Assembly: GCA_022578605.1 (NCBI GenBank)
Contig: MU394097.1
Location: forward strand, 248,001-312,000
Direction: 5' to 3'
DNA: 64,000 nucleotides
Source: Camillea tinctor
Taxonomy: Eukaryota > Ascomycota > Sordariomycetes > Xylariales > Xylariaceae
Position 1 is the first letter of the stretch. Every line of letters begins with the position of its first letter. Under the pieces are notes generated by a model. The model made no database searches. It was not told where the DNA came from and saw nothing but the letters and a program-made list of their open reading frames with translations. This document shows positions 25,494-37,300 of this stretch, in pieces. A program made the position numbers and the translations under genes.

Positions 25494-26455
25494 CTACTAC
25501 ATCTACTTCTGCTACATACTACATACTACATAACACATTACTCCTCTAGTTCGTTGTCGTCCTCCTATACCACCACCAACCACTATCACTACCACATACC
25601 ATCTACTACAACCTACCTCGATCCCCAAAATAACCAAAATACCAAAAATACCAAGATACCTACTGCCACCAATTACAAGACCAGACCCGGCAAGCTTCTC
25701 TTTTTTTTGCACATCCACCACCTAAAAGCTGGGCTACCCGTTGATCCACACATCCACCACATTACCTACCACCCACACCTCTCACACACCCTCACACACT
25801 CACACCTTACACACTTACACACCCTCCCCTCCCGCAATCCCATCTATACTAGGTATCCCTCTTTTTAGGTGCGCCTCGGCCAGTCATTGTCAACTTTCGT
25901 TTGTACATACATTCCTGACTTTGCTGCTGCTGGCTCCCGTCTGCCACACCACACACCCCGGATTCTAAGTTGCGGGTTGCCCTGTCTATTGTTGTTTATC
26001 TTGTCAACGTCCATCGCGATATATACGGCTGTCGTTGATGAGTCTATATCGCCTGATATTTTTGTTGAAATCTGTCGGTGTTGATGGAAGATTTTAAACG
26101 AATCTGTTGTGGCTCAGCCTACCTAATTACGACACTGCCTACCTCTTGCTCCTCTCTTCTACCTTAGCTCCTCCTACTACGGCAACATTTCACCCCCTCC
26201 TCCCTTTTCCCTCGTCATTCGGCTCGTTTTGTTCCCTCTCCTCACTCAGCTCTTGTTTCCGAGGGACTAGAGGTTAATTCGTTACTTTTTTCTTTTCTTG
26301 CTCTTTTCCCTTCAATCCCCACCCGTCCGTTTCCGTTAGACTTGGTCTTGGCTGGAACCTTTTGGTTTCTAATTCAATTCCCCTCTTATTCTTTTATTCC
26401 CTATTTCCGAAACTCCCTATCACGTTTGATTACAAAAGGAGAGAAGAGGAATTGA

Positions 26456-26511
26456 GTTTGACTAAATTCTTATTGCTTAAACTCATTTTTTCTTAAGCAA
26501 TTAAGTCAAAC
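26456..26511. repeat. Interrupted inverted repeat (8 + 9 bp stems) beside homopurine tract
   Basis: GTTTGACT (26456-26463) and ATTGCTTAA (26472-26480) pair with TTAAGCAAT (26493-26501) and AGTCAAAC (26504-26511). The loop is 12 nt, with an asymmetric internal loop of 8 against 2 nt. It lies 13 nt before a homopurine run. Confidence 0.65.
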
Positions 26512-26524
26512 GAGATAAATAAAT

Positions 26525-26628
26525 AAAGGGGAAAGGAGAAGAAGAGAAAAAGAAAAAGAAAAGAGGAAGAGAGAGAGAAAGAAAGAGGAGAGAGAAAAAA
26601 AAGAAGAAAAGAAGAGGAAGAAGAAGAA
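26525..26628 (+). promoter_or_regulatory. Uninterrupted 104-nt homopurine tract
   Basis: Every base from 26525 to 26628 is A or G. Mirror-like GAA/GGA units make it a candidate for triplex (H-DNA) formation or a nucleosome-excluding promoter element. It ends one base before a TATAAAAG motif. Confidence 0.6.
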
Positions 26629-26629
26629 C

Positions 26630-26637
26630 TATAAAAG
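26630..26637 (+). promoter_or_regulatory. TATA box candidate for RSC7
   Basis: A perfect TATAAAAG sits 708 nt upstream of the RSC7 ATG, directly after the homopurine tract. If used, transcription would start near 26,660-26,700 and the leader would be about 650 nt, including the pyrimidine-rich part. The position fits, but no transcript data are available here. Confidence 0.4.
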
Positions 26638-27344
26638 TATTGGAAAATAAAGGTTGATGAGAAGAATCAAGAGAAGTGGAAGGTATTAAGAAGGGAAGAA
26701 AGAGGGGCAACTAATAAAGTGGAATCCATCCATTCTCTTCCCCCCAATTTTTTTTCGACTAGGAAGGGAAAGGGAATTAAAGGATAAAAAAAAAAAGAGG
26801 GTAAGGAAAAGAAAGTTCACTTTCAACATTAATTCTCGCTTCAACAACCTTGAATTACTTTTACCTATCATCTATCCGTTCCCCCCCTCCTGTTTCTCCC
26901 ACCCCATTCCCCCCATCCCCAGTCGCAAGTCGCATTACAACCCCCCTCCCCTCTCTTTCCCACCCCCCCCCCCTCGATACGAAAAGAGCTTGGGACTTGT
27001 TTTTTTTTTTAATCTTCTTTACTAACCTTTTACCTTTTTACCTTAACTTTGGTGTTTGCGCCAAAAGAATCTACCCAACCACATGCACGAGTAATCCTGC
27101 ATATCCCTTCCACCCACCTCGAAAGCCAAAAAACCCAAAAGCAAAGCCAAAGCAGCAAAAGCGCATCACATCACTTGCCATTCTTCCCAAAAAGATCTAC
27201 TACCCTCGCCTCGTCGCGCGTCATTAACCCTCTCTTACCTTTTATCTAGTCCAACTATATCAAGACACGTCGCTCTGCAGGCACCGTTTTTCTCCACGCC
27301 TCTTCCGTCGCCTGACGTGCAACATCGCATCGTCGCCCGCCCGA

Positions 27345-30150
27345 ATGTATTCCACCCAGCCTAACGGCGCTGAGGGTGCGACCATCAATCCCGCGACCAT
27401 CAACCCTGCTGCTCTCAATTCTGGTAAGTTACTTTGCAACTTGACTTGGACTTGCTTGTTGGCGACTCGAACTTGGATTGCGCTCTATCAATGACATTGC
27501 TTTTTTTATTCTTCCTTATTTCCCATTTAACCCTCATCTTTTCTTCTTTCTCTTCCCTGTCGAGTTCTCGTCCAATCCTGCCGTGAACCCCCCCTTCTTT
27601 CTGGCCCTGCCACGCGCAGCAAACCCCAGATCGATGCTGCGTGAAGCTCGCATACCTTTCTTGGCCTGAGCAGCGAATGATCGTCGGCTTCATATTCCCT
27701 CAACACTACCACCAATAACAACAACAATAACATCATCATCAGCACCAGCATCAGCATCAACACTATCTCCCTTATTATTTTCCCTCTCCTTCATCATCAT
27801 CATCTTGATCAATATCTTTACCCTCCCAGAATTCGCTACCCTCATTCTCGCGTGCATTGCCTATTTCCATCTCTACATTCTTTCCCCCCCCAAGCGGGTA
27901 TCATCATCTAATACCATCATCTATCTATTTATCCATCCATTCTCCGTGACAGTGATGCGCCTTGGCTACCGCGACAACACGCATTGATTCCCCCGTCTTG
28001 ATCGCGATGGCCATCGCCTGCGCATCTGTTGCTGGTCGTGTTTTGCCCGGTGTCCCGCCGTGTTTCTCTGACTCGTGTGCTGGTTGCTGATCTGGCGTCT
28101 CTAAATGCGCAGAGCTATTAAATCCGACCTCCCGAGGCTTGAAGCGGAGTCGTTCTCCCGACTCATATCCAGACGCGCCGGCATCTGGCACTCCCGGAGA
28201 TGATGGTAAGTTGTGCTCTGTCGGCTCGTGTAGCTGCGCCGTCGCCGTCGTGCACTTTACTTTCGGGTTACATTGTGTCGTCGTGCGACGCCATCGAGGG
28301 ACTTTTTGCTCCATCCAGAACTTGCTGACCCGCTTATCGCATCTGTAGGTGATTCGAAGCAGCCCAGAAAGCGTGGCCGACCGATGAAGTCTCGACCGTC
28401 AGACAACCTGACCGACTCGCCGAATCACGCGCCGGTACCTCCTCCGCATTCCCACCCCCATCCTCACCCCCATCCCCATCCTGCGCAAATGTCGCAGTCC
28501 ATTCCGCCCCATACCCCGCAGTCCCAGAATGCCTCGCTGCCGGGACAGGCTGGGAACTACACCCCGGCCCAGGCCTCGCCCCCGCCCAAGACCACGCCTA
28601 CCAAGACCACCTTGAAGGCTCTCCCCACCGTGCGCGACCACACTACCGACCAGCTCGGCCCTGGCGGAGACGAATACCTCCCACGCGAGTCCGACGAGGC
28701 CGGCGAGAAGAAGGTTATGGCCAATGGTCAGCTGCTGGGCGGCCGCGAATACCGGTGCCGGACCTTCCTGGTTCCCGAACGCGGCGACAAGCTATTCATG
28801 CTTGCCACCGAGTGCGCCAGGGTATTAGGGTACCGGGACTCGTACCTGTTATTCAACAAGAACAGGTCGCTATACAAAATCATCGCGAACCAGGTAGAGA
28901 AGGACGATCTGGTGCAGCAGGAGATCTTGCCATTTTCATACCGCTCTAGACAGATTGCCATTGTCACGGCTCGATCTATGTTCCGACAGTTCGGAAGCAG
29001 AGTCATCGTTAACGGACGCAGGGTGCGAGATGACTACTGGGAGGGCAAAGCGCGGAAGCAGGGCTTTACAGAGGCCGATCTAGCAGGAGAGAAGCGGCCC
29101 GGCGCATCCAAGGCCAGAGAGGCCGCAGCTGAGGCCAGCAACAATGTCCCGCCACTTCCAGGAGGACCTCATGGTGAGATTGTATATGCCAACACTCCGC
29201 AATTCGGTGGTGCACCCCAACCCCAGCTCGTTCAACCAGGTATGATGGGACCGCCAGGAAGCACGCCAAGAATGCCCATGATAACAGTAGGACCAGATTT
29301 GAATGACACCAGGACGCGAGATTACAACTTCATCAAGGGAGGCCCTCGTCAGGAGATCACCGGTCCGGCTTATCAGGACAGGACGCAATCGAGCCCCATT
29401 TCTGAGATTCACCAGCAGGCACACCATGCTGCTGAGTATAACCGGTCTGTTAACCAGCAGCGCGAGCTGCGCGGCGATTACATGCATGGTATTTGGCGAC
29501 GACCTCACGAGCAGCCACCTAGTTCGCAGCCCATCAGCAATCCCGAGACTACCTTGCCCACTACTCGGCCTGGCCAGTCGCCGCACAATACCCCCGCCGG
29601 CATGCAGCCGTCTAACATGGTTTCCAACCAAAGCCCCCAGATGATGATGACCGCCCCGCCATATTCGCAACCGATTCACGCCCAGCAGCCGATGAGCCAA
29701 ACCCCGATGCGAGGGATGCCCCAGCCGTCCTCCCAGAAGCAGTCTAGGCCCTCCAGCATTCAACCTGGTACGAGCAGCATGTCTCAGGGCGCGCCATACA
29801 ACTACAGCTCCTCGAACCAAATGTGGGGTCCTCAGACGCCGCAGACGCCTCAGCACTATCCTGGCTATACTACGCAGGCTCAGGCTTCGCCTCATCCTCA
29901 GCAATCACCTGCTCCTCAGCTTCGTCATCCGGGCGGCACGCCCCAGATGCAGCCCGGCAGCATGCAGTATCCCGGGATGCAAGGTCTTGGGCAGGGGTAC
30001 CCCAATCCCGGCCAGGGAATGTACCCCCAAGAACAGACCCCAAGACAGTTCATGCCTCAAAACCCCGGAGGAGCGCCTGCTGTCACATCAGCTTGGACCA
30101 CCCCGCAAACTTCAGCCGGAGGAAACTGGTGGGCTAACCAGCCTCAGTAA
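27345..30150 (+). CDS. RSC7: RSC chromatin-remodelling complex subunit Rsc7/Npl6 (three exons)
   Basis: Rsc7 (Npl6, related to Swp82) is an accessory subunit of the RSC nucleosome remodeller. The exons are 27345-27423, 28113-28205 and 28349-30150, giving 657 residues. The joins are in phase: ALNS-E-LLNPTSRGLKRSRSP at intron 1 and GTPGDD-G-DSKQPRKRGRP at intron 2. An AT-hook-like RKRGRPMK lies at residues 64-71, then a His-Pro repeat near residue 90. The conserved CRC-subunit domain spans about residues 189-300, with YRCRTFLVPERGDKLFMLAT, CARVLGYRDSYLLFNKNRSL and IVTARSMFRQFGSRVIVNG. The C-terminal half is Gln/Pro/Met-rich and disordered. Intron 1 is 689 nt, unusually long for this window. A start inside intron 2 (28273) would drop the two conserved short exons, so I reject it. 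Confidence 0.9.
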
Positions 30151-31925
30151 ATCAAGTCTTAGGTCATTTATCGCATATTCGAAAGTTTTTACGTTTGTAT
30201 GCAAATTCGTTTCGGCGGTATTACATGATGGGGTTGAGTGCTCGAGGTTTGAGGTTTATGTCGCGCTTAAACCCAGAGCCGAGTTAGCGATCTCCCATCG
30301 ACTTGAATTTGGACAGCAAGCATTTGCATATACAGATGATACCAGACACCCCGCCCGGGTTCCTCCGCACTTGATTTTTATACTGTTCTCACGCAGTGCC
30401 GGCCCTTTTTTTTTAATCACTCGTTTTATTGGCATACACATACGATGCAAGGTCTTGATTTCCTCCATTTGATACCAATGGCGGAGGGAAATTATGCTTT
30501 GTTCCTATTGGGAGGCTTTTTTGTTGATTCGCGGCTCTGCTATCTATCATTCTTCGGGCATCCACTATCCCGCCCTTTTTTCCCCTGTATTTGAAAGCGG
30601 CGACGACCATCACAGAGAGAGAGACAGAGACAGAGCCGACACATACGATTTGGCAGCATTGGAGGAGTTCTTATTTATTTCATTATTGCTATCCTTGATT
30701 CCCCGTCTTAGTCTTTGTTTTTTTTTTCTCCTTTTTCTTCGGGTTACAGTTGATCTGGTTTTATTTTCATATTTCTTTCCGGCTTAACACACTCGCATTC
30801 TGATACACGCAGGGTGGTGGGTGGCATACAACTCGCTCATTGATTGAGCCAGCGGTCGGCTGTCTGCTTTTATTTTACGATGTTCTTTTTTTCTTTTTCA
30901 CAGAAGCCCACGGGGTTCTCTTTTTCCCCTCCCTCTCTTTTTTGTTACTCTTTTCCATACTATGTCATTTGCGGGGCTATTGCTTTCCTGCGTGGGGGAC
31001 GTAGGATGGGGAGAGAGATACCAAATACCAAAGGGAAAAAAAGGGGGGAGGTAGAGGGGAAGGTTAAGGGTGGTGGGGGGGACAATTTGCATAAACTCAG
31101 GAATACCGGAAACTCCTGTATCGGTGGGAATATGTTGTTTTTGTTTACTTCTTATTTTTTAACACTTGGGGGTGAACTTTGCCAGCCTCACGCCCTTGTG
31201 TGCTTCTTTTATTCTTCTTTCACTTTTCAAGTTATGGTTGTTACTCGATCCCGTCATTTTATTATCCCCCCCTTTTTAACTACACGGCGTTGCGCGGAGA
31301 ACAGTGGCATCGAAGCGCAGCAGGTAATACAGAGACTATTATTGTTGTTTTTATTGGCATACTTGGGATCTTTTTTATTGTGTACGTGTGTGTGTTTGAC
31401 ATGGAAGGGAAATACGTGACTTGAGATGCTATGTCTAGTTGATATGTTTGATATGTGAAATAGTTACCGATTTGTGAGATATTGCGCTGTCGTGTACGAT
31501 CAGGGGCGTAAATAGGGGGACCGGACCTCCTAACGGCTTATCAAGATACCAATCAACTGCTACTACTTCTTTCTAGGGTACCGGTTCTTGGGGTCGCTAT
31601 CTGGTCTACGTCTACGCTAACTATGGCTTCTCACCACCACCGCCATCTATCTATTCGGTCAGACAACGGTTTGACGTAGGGTTGGCTTTCGCATGAAGTC
31701 GATGCTTAGGTAATCGGTGTAATTATCATGATATAACCTTAGGTAAGTAAGTTACTTACTTTCCTATCCGGTTATTGGAACCAAACTCCTATACAGAGAG
31801 GTTAACACCCTGGTATGGGTTTAAAAAGCCGATAAGAACCAGAAATAGAACAAAGAAGGAAAAGAGTGTTCCAGGTTTTTTTTTCTTTTTCGGTTTCTTT
31901 TTCGACCCCTCGGATTTTGATACAG

Positions 31926-31949
31926 GGTAGGTAGGTAGGTAGGTAGGTT
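31926..31949. repeat. (GTAG/TAGG)n array
   Basis: Six consecutive tetranucleotide units, the longest clean TAGG-type array in the window. Confidence 0.9.
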
Positions 31950-32232
31950 ATATTATCCACTATGACGACATTTTAAGGGCATGGGTTGATGATATTTAGA
32001 ACGCCCAGGCTAGGCTATTATTATTGATACGGAGTATGGGTATAGGATAGGTTTATAGGTTATAGTGCAGATCTTAAGGTGTGGCGCCGCGGCGGCATAG
32101 TTGGGGTTTGGGGTTTTTTTTTTTTGGTTGTCTAGGGTGGGTTTCGGTAGGGAGTAAAGACGTATGTATATGCAAGTACGTTGAACTCTCTGCTTTGGAT
32201 TTGATGAAGACGGTAGGATATTGAGGCTATAC

Positions 32233-32250
32233 ACCTACCTACCTACCTAT
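32233..32250. repeat. (ACCT)n array
   Basis: Four and a half ACCT units, the reverse complement of the array about 300 bp to the left. Confidence 0.85.
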
Positions 32251-34300
32251 CTACCCGCTGACTTTCTTTCTACCGGCATACATCCACACATGCATACGTA
32301 AGTAAGTGAGAGTCCCTTACAGAAAAATGTCAGGTGGGTAGGTAGGTGAGTAGGAGGTGTAGGTTACACCTATCCCCCCATCCTCCAATCATAGGAAGAG
32401 ACGAGAGCCCGCCAAGCTCCGAACCCCCCCTCTCCCCTCCCCCACCCTGGCCGGGACATGCAAGCGCGTCACCGCGAACTATACTATACTATACTCCCTG
32501 CTACAACTATACTAACGTTAGCACATGACTGATAGTTGACGTCAATAATACGATTACGACGACGATGTTATAACCTTTTCTTTTCTTTTTGCCTCGCCTT
32601 CCCCCCTCCCCCTCCCCCCACGCTCAAATCAAGCCACCTCCCTTGTGACCTTTACGCTTCTGCTTCTCACCGGCGGCGGGCTGGCACGGGATGGAATAGG
32701 ATTATCGTCTTTAAGGTTAGAAGAGAAAGAAGGAGAAGAAGAAGAAAAAATGGAAATACAATGCTGAATAATTCAATCGAACCACTCGCTCGGCCAATTC
32801 AAATGCTTGATAATAAGCTACGAGGCTAGTAGTGATAGTTTCCTTTCTCCTTTTCCTTTTTTTTTTCTCTTTTTTAAATAGAAACAAAAACCTTGTTTTC
32901 GTCTTGCTTTCACTTCCCCGGCATTGCCGCAAATAGGTACTAAATCTCTAGGTTAGACTAATGGATATAGATAGACTTGTTTAACCTACGCTGTTCAAGT
33001 AAGTAAGGTTAAATACTGCTGTTCTAATTACCAAGTAGATCTAAGAATATTAAAGTTAAGGTACCGCTAGGATAAGACCCTTTTTTTTTCTTTTTTCCCC
33101 ATTAATTTGTTTATTCTGGGTTTTGGAATTACGGTTCACTGGGACCAGATACCTACCTGCGTTATTTTTAGTCACCTAGGTTTGGGGTGGCTTGGTAGAG
33201 AAGAGAGCCGTCACATGATAGATAGATAGATGTACGGTATAGGTATGTGTATGTACGTAGGGACCTAACCTTGGCGCCCGCTCGTTCGCCGTTCCCTAGC
33301 AAAAAAACGCGTGACCTATGTGGGCTATGTAAACTCTAACAACCGACCTATTCCAGGGTCCGAATTGGACGGATAGTTCCGGGGTGAGCGGGATGCTCGG
33401 AAAGGGAGGTGGGCAGGTAGGTATAGCCTACATACGTCAAGGTGCGAACTAGGGGACTGGATGGATCTGTCTAGGTTAGGCATGTAAGGTACTTATATGT
33501 ATGTACGTGACAGGACCCTTGGAGCTTGTTCACCGGCACATAGCTTGTGGTTGGCATGTGTGGATGTATCGAGTGGATGGATGGGGGGTGGATATCTATC
33601 TGGAAGAACCGGAGATCCAGGCATAAACACAGACAACACGGAGAATCTAACCGCACGTGGCGACGGCGGCGGCGGCGGCGGCAGCGGATGTTACCTCCCT
33701 CGATCTATCAATCTGCATAACTCCAAACTGCCTGACCAAACCAAACAACCCCTTTTTTTAACTACCTAGCTGTCCGCATATTCCCTTTGTCTGGTCTGCA
33801 TAACAACCACTCCTTTGCAGGGCTCGGCAGTCACGCTATAGACAGACAAAAGCGGGTGCGAAGACTAAGGGGTATAGAGTATAGAAGCTAGTTGTGTGTA
33901 AGTTGCTTGCCTCCTATTATGTAAGCGGGCGAGCGCCGAGAAGTATCCGTGTATGGATCCCAGAGAGTAGCACGCACATACGGTCAAACAGTTAACCTAT
34001 GCGACACACGGATGGGCTGAGCAATGAAGCAAGTTAAATTAAACCCCTGATAGACCAGACCCAGAGAAGAAAAGAAAGTCTCAAACACGTGATGTGACAC
34101 CAAATAAGGGGTCAGAATCATGTGCTGATATCCCAATGAAACTTACTTACGTATGCTATGTATGTACCCTGGGTGTATACCACTCGAAAGGGGCGTATAA
34201 GAAAATAAAAAAGAATTCTAACAGAAATTCTCGGCTTGCCGCTTGGGCAAAGCAGAATATTACCGGAAAGTGAGGATAAAAAAAAAGGAAAATTGAATAC

Positions 34301-37300
34301 GGACTTTTACAACTTACCCGTCGCCCGCCGGAGCTCCGGCGGCCGTTAACACGGGCCTCCTCTTCCTTTGCTCTCGCTCTCCGATCGTCTAAGCCACAGC
34401 GTAGTATTATTCCCTATACTCATCTATCGACGCAGCCCAGCTACCAGGCTAACGTATTCCCGAAATCTAGCCTAGTTAACTTATTATCCTTTTTTTTCTC
34501 TCTTTTTACTGCGTGCTTATGCATCTAGACGCATGGAAGCTGGCGGAGGAGGGAACGGGGAGAGACCGCGTACGCCAAATTCTAAAGCTCGGATAATACC
34601 TAGGTTAGGTACATGCAGGAAGGATCTCTGGATTTCGAAATAAAAAATTAGATTAAGAGATCGTCCGAGTGGGATGTCCATCCGTGCGGGTAGTAGTTAC
34701 AGAAGTGTAGGGGGGAGAGGGGGGAGAGGGTAGCCATGTCAGTGATTCACTTAATAGCCTTATTTTTTGCCTACCTAGGTACTCGATCGGCAAAGGAATC
34801 CCGATCTCACACAACTTACATGTCATAATAACCTAACCTACACGATATTTTCTTACTCTCCTTATTCTTCTCTTATTACCTCTCTTCTCTAGTGATTACC
34901 TCTTTCATCTAGTGTATCTTGAGTTACGAAAACATCAAAAAGGCAGGGAAAGAAAAAAAGGGGGGGTCCGTGCTACTGCTGACCCTCCCCTCCCCCTGAG
35001 AACGTCATTATCTGGGGTAAAAAGGTAAGGTAACGTGAAAAAAGGGCAAGGGAAAGGTTGTGTGGTAGTGGGTGTAATGATGCGATGGGGAAATCGGAGT
35101 TTTGTTGATCGGATCGGCCGGAGAGGAAAGGGGGGGGGAGGAGGGGGGAAGGGAGGTGAGGTTGGACGTGCGCGTGCGTGCGTGGGTTGGAACCCCCGTA
35201 ATGTTAAGTACCACTGCCGGCCGATATAGTTCTATATACCTACCTACGTAAACAAGCAGTCCGATGACACGACACACCGACGGGGGGGAAGGCTAGAGAA
35301 GAAGAAAATGAGGCGCAAAGGGAACCAGGGTTCGGGGAATGAGATAGATCAGAAAAGGAAATTTTCGAAAAGCATGTGGACAATAACTTACGTTGACCGG
35401 TCGGGTTTGGGCTTGGGTCGGGGAGTGGAGAGGAAATAGGAGAGAGATGCGGAGAAGCGTGATAGGTAGCTCAGTATGGATAGAGATAGATGGATAAAGT
35501 AGGGTAAAGATAGTTTAGGGGATGGAAGAGAGAGCAAGATGGCTTGCTTACGTAGCACGGAGGAGTTTGTTGAGATAGGTAGCTCCGCGAAACAGACGTT
35601 TTAGTGAGTTACAGATATACACAGATGTTTCGACTAGGCGACATAAAACATTTACCCTTTTGATATGGTACTATAACTCCCCTTCTTGGTTATTATAAGC
35701 TAACTAGGCGGGTAGCTAATAGGAGGTTGTATATTCATAGCACTTGGCCTGATAGGAGGTACACATACCTCCCTGGAGTATCAATATATGGCGTGTTGCA
35801 TGTATAATACACATGATGACGAGATACAGCGAGTTGACTGGGTTAACTACACGTTGTAGGTTTACAAATCCTTCTCAAGGCCAAGGCGCGTTAATGTGGA
35901 AGCAGAAGAGCCCAACACGTACATTAACCTAATTTACTTGCCTACCTACTATAACCCCTATTCATGAACAAGCATGCCAAGTGGCCTGGAAAAGGCAAAA
36001 ATGAAGCAAGAAGATGAGAACAGGAATAGAAACAAAGCCTAACCTAGAAACCAGTCATCCCCCCTGTCCCCTCTCTTCTAGGCAGGCTAGATTCTCCAGC
36101 GATCTGGTACAAGGGCCGCGACCATGGCCGGGAAGCGGGATAGGTGGGTATATAGCATATGTATTATTCGGACCAGGATAGATTACATGTTGGGAACCTC
36201 TCGTCAATACTTACCTATCTACCTACCTACCATACCCCCTACCTAGCCCTCGTTTGATAGAGGGGGAAAACTGTACTTGCTCTATTATTTTCTCATCTGT
36301 TGTTCTCTTTCTGTAAGCCTAGGTTATAAGTGTTTACTAGAGAAGTACAGTGGCTTGTAAGCTATGTAATATATAGGTTCGGTATAATATAGGTACGTGG
36401 GTAAGCTACCTACGCAACGTTTAGATAATATATATATAGCTGCATACCCGGTAAGTAACCAAAAGCAGGTAGCTTAGCTATAGAGCAGGGATGCTGGATC
36501 GAACCCCTCATCCGGATCCGAGCATGCCGACCTACCCTACCTTGCCTTGCCCATGTCCTTTCTATGTAGATGGAAAAGCCGCGCGTGTATGTAGGTAGTG
36601 TAGGGAAGCCAGTAATCTTATCTGTAGTCTCATTCCATCTCTTTGGTCTCGGACTTGCGCTCTTTCTGTGTGTTTATTTTTTTCGATCATATAACGGATC
36701 CGATGCTGGGCCACGGGATCATCCACCCATCCACCCCTCCCCCTGTCCCTCCCCGGAGTAGGTAACCCTAACTAAATTCCAACAGTCAAAGTCAGACACA
36801 GGGGTCCTCAGGAGCTTGTAAGCTATTTCCTTACGAGTGTGTATTTTCTTTTCTTTTTTTTCCCTTTTTCTTCTTTCCCGATATGATCGGAACGGGGGAA
36901 CAGAAAGCACAGACCCGAGCGGGGGGTGGGGGAGTTAGATTAGAGTAAGATATGTAGGTTAGTAGTAGAGTAGGTAGGTAGTATGTATTATGTAGAGAGG
37001 GTGTGAGAAAACAAAATCGCGGGGCGGCACGAGGACAAGGGTGTTGATGGAAGGGGTGAGGGGGGGCAGGTAAGAACGAAGAAAAGAAAACACAACAGCA
37101 TCAGCATACATACATGCTGCTCTTTCGGCATGACCACGTACATATGCACGTAGGGCTGAGTCAGATTCCCACAGATTAGGGATATGGGGAAGAGGGGGGT
37201 GGTGTAAGGGAACGGGGGGGGCATATTAACATGTCGACAGCAGCAACGTGCCTTTTTGGTGTTTCCTGAGGAGTCATAAGCTTGTCTCTTCTTTCCTTCG

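Larger units (their letters stand above)
24111..27344 (+). promoter_or_regulatory. Long pyrimidine-rich region upstream of RSC7 (promoter and probable long 5' leader)
   Basis: The plus strand is strongly C/T-rich from about 24,120 to 26,400, turns purine-rich from 26,430 to 26,820, then is C/T-rich again up to the RSC7 ATG. Such strand bias is common in transcribed fungal leaders. It contains a GT run (25,058-25,078), a CTA run (25,458-25,493), a 104-nt homopurine tract and a TATA box. Open frames here, such as 25132-25533 with its poly-Tyr run, are translated microsatellites. I see no independent protein gene, but a non-coding transcript is possible. Confidence 0.45.
30151..34300. other. Gene desert, RSC7 downstream half
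   Basis: No supportable gene is seen. The first 1.3 kb is T-rich with many T runs and should hold the RSC7 3' UTR. Later sequence has GAGA repeats (about 30,615), TAGG arrays (31,926-31,949; 32,233-32,250), a CTATA pentamer repeat (about 32,478), a GGC trinucleotide run (about 33,662-33,680) and scattered TAGGTA motifs. The 191-codon plus-strand frame at 30844-31419 is Phe/Ser low-complexity without a known domain. Confidence 0.5.

Noticed and set aside
25132..25533. 133-codon frame with a poly-Tyr run
   Set aside because: It is a translation of CTA and TAC microsatellites and has no ATG at its beginning.
28273..28348. RSC7 start at the ATG at 28273
   Set aside because: It lies in intron 2. 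Two upstream exons join in phase and give the family-like N-terminus.
29080..29904. 274-codon minus-strand open frame
   Set aside because: It lies wholly antisense to the conserved and C-terminal part of RSC7 and has an Arg/Leu-rich composition typical of an antisense shadow.
30844..31419. 191-codon plus-strand frame after RSC7
   Set aside because: Phe/Ser/Gly low-complexity from T-rich and G-rich tracts; it most likely lies in 3' untranslated or intergenic DNA.
36490..36540. Possible minus-strand tRNA, because of a GGTTCGATCC B-box-like motif
   Set aside because: The T-stem does not pair beyond two bases, and I see no acceptor stem or A box at the proper distance.
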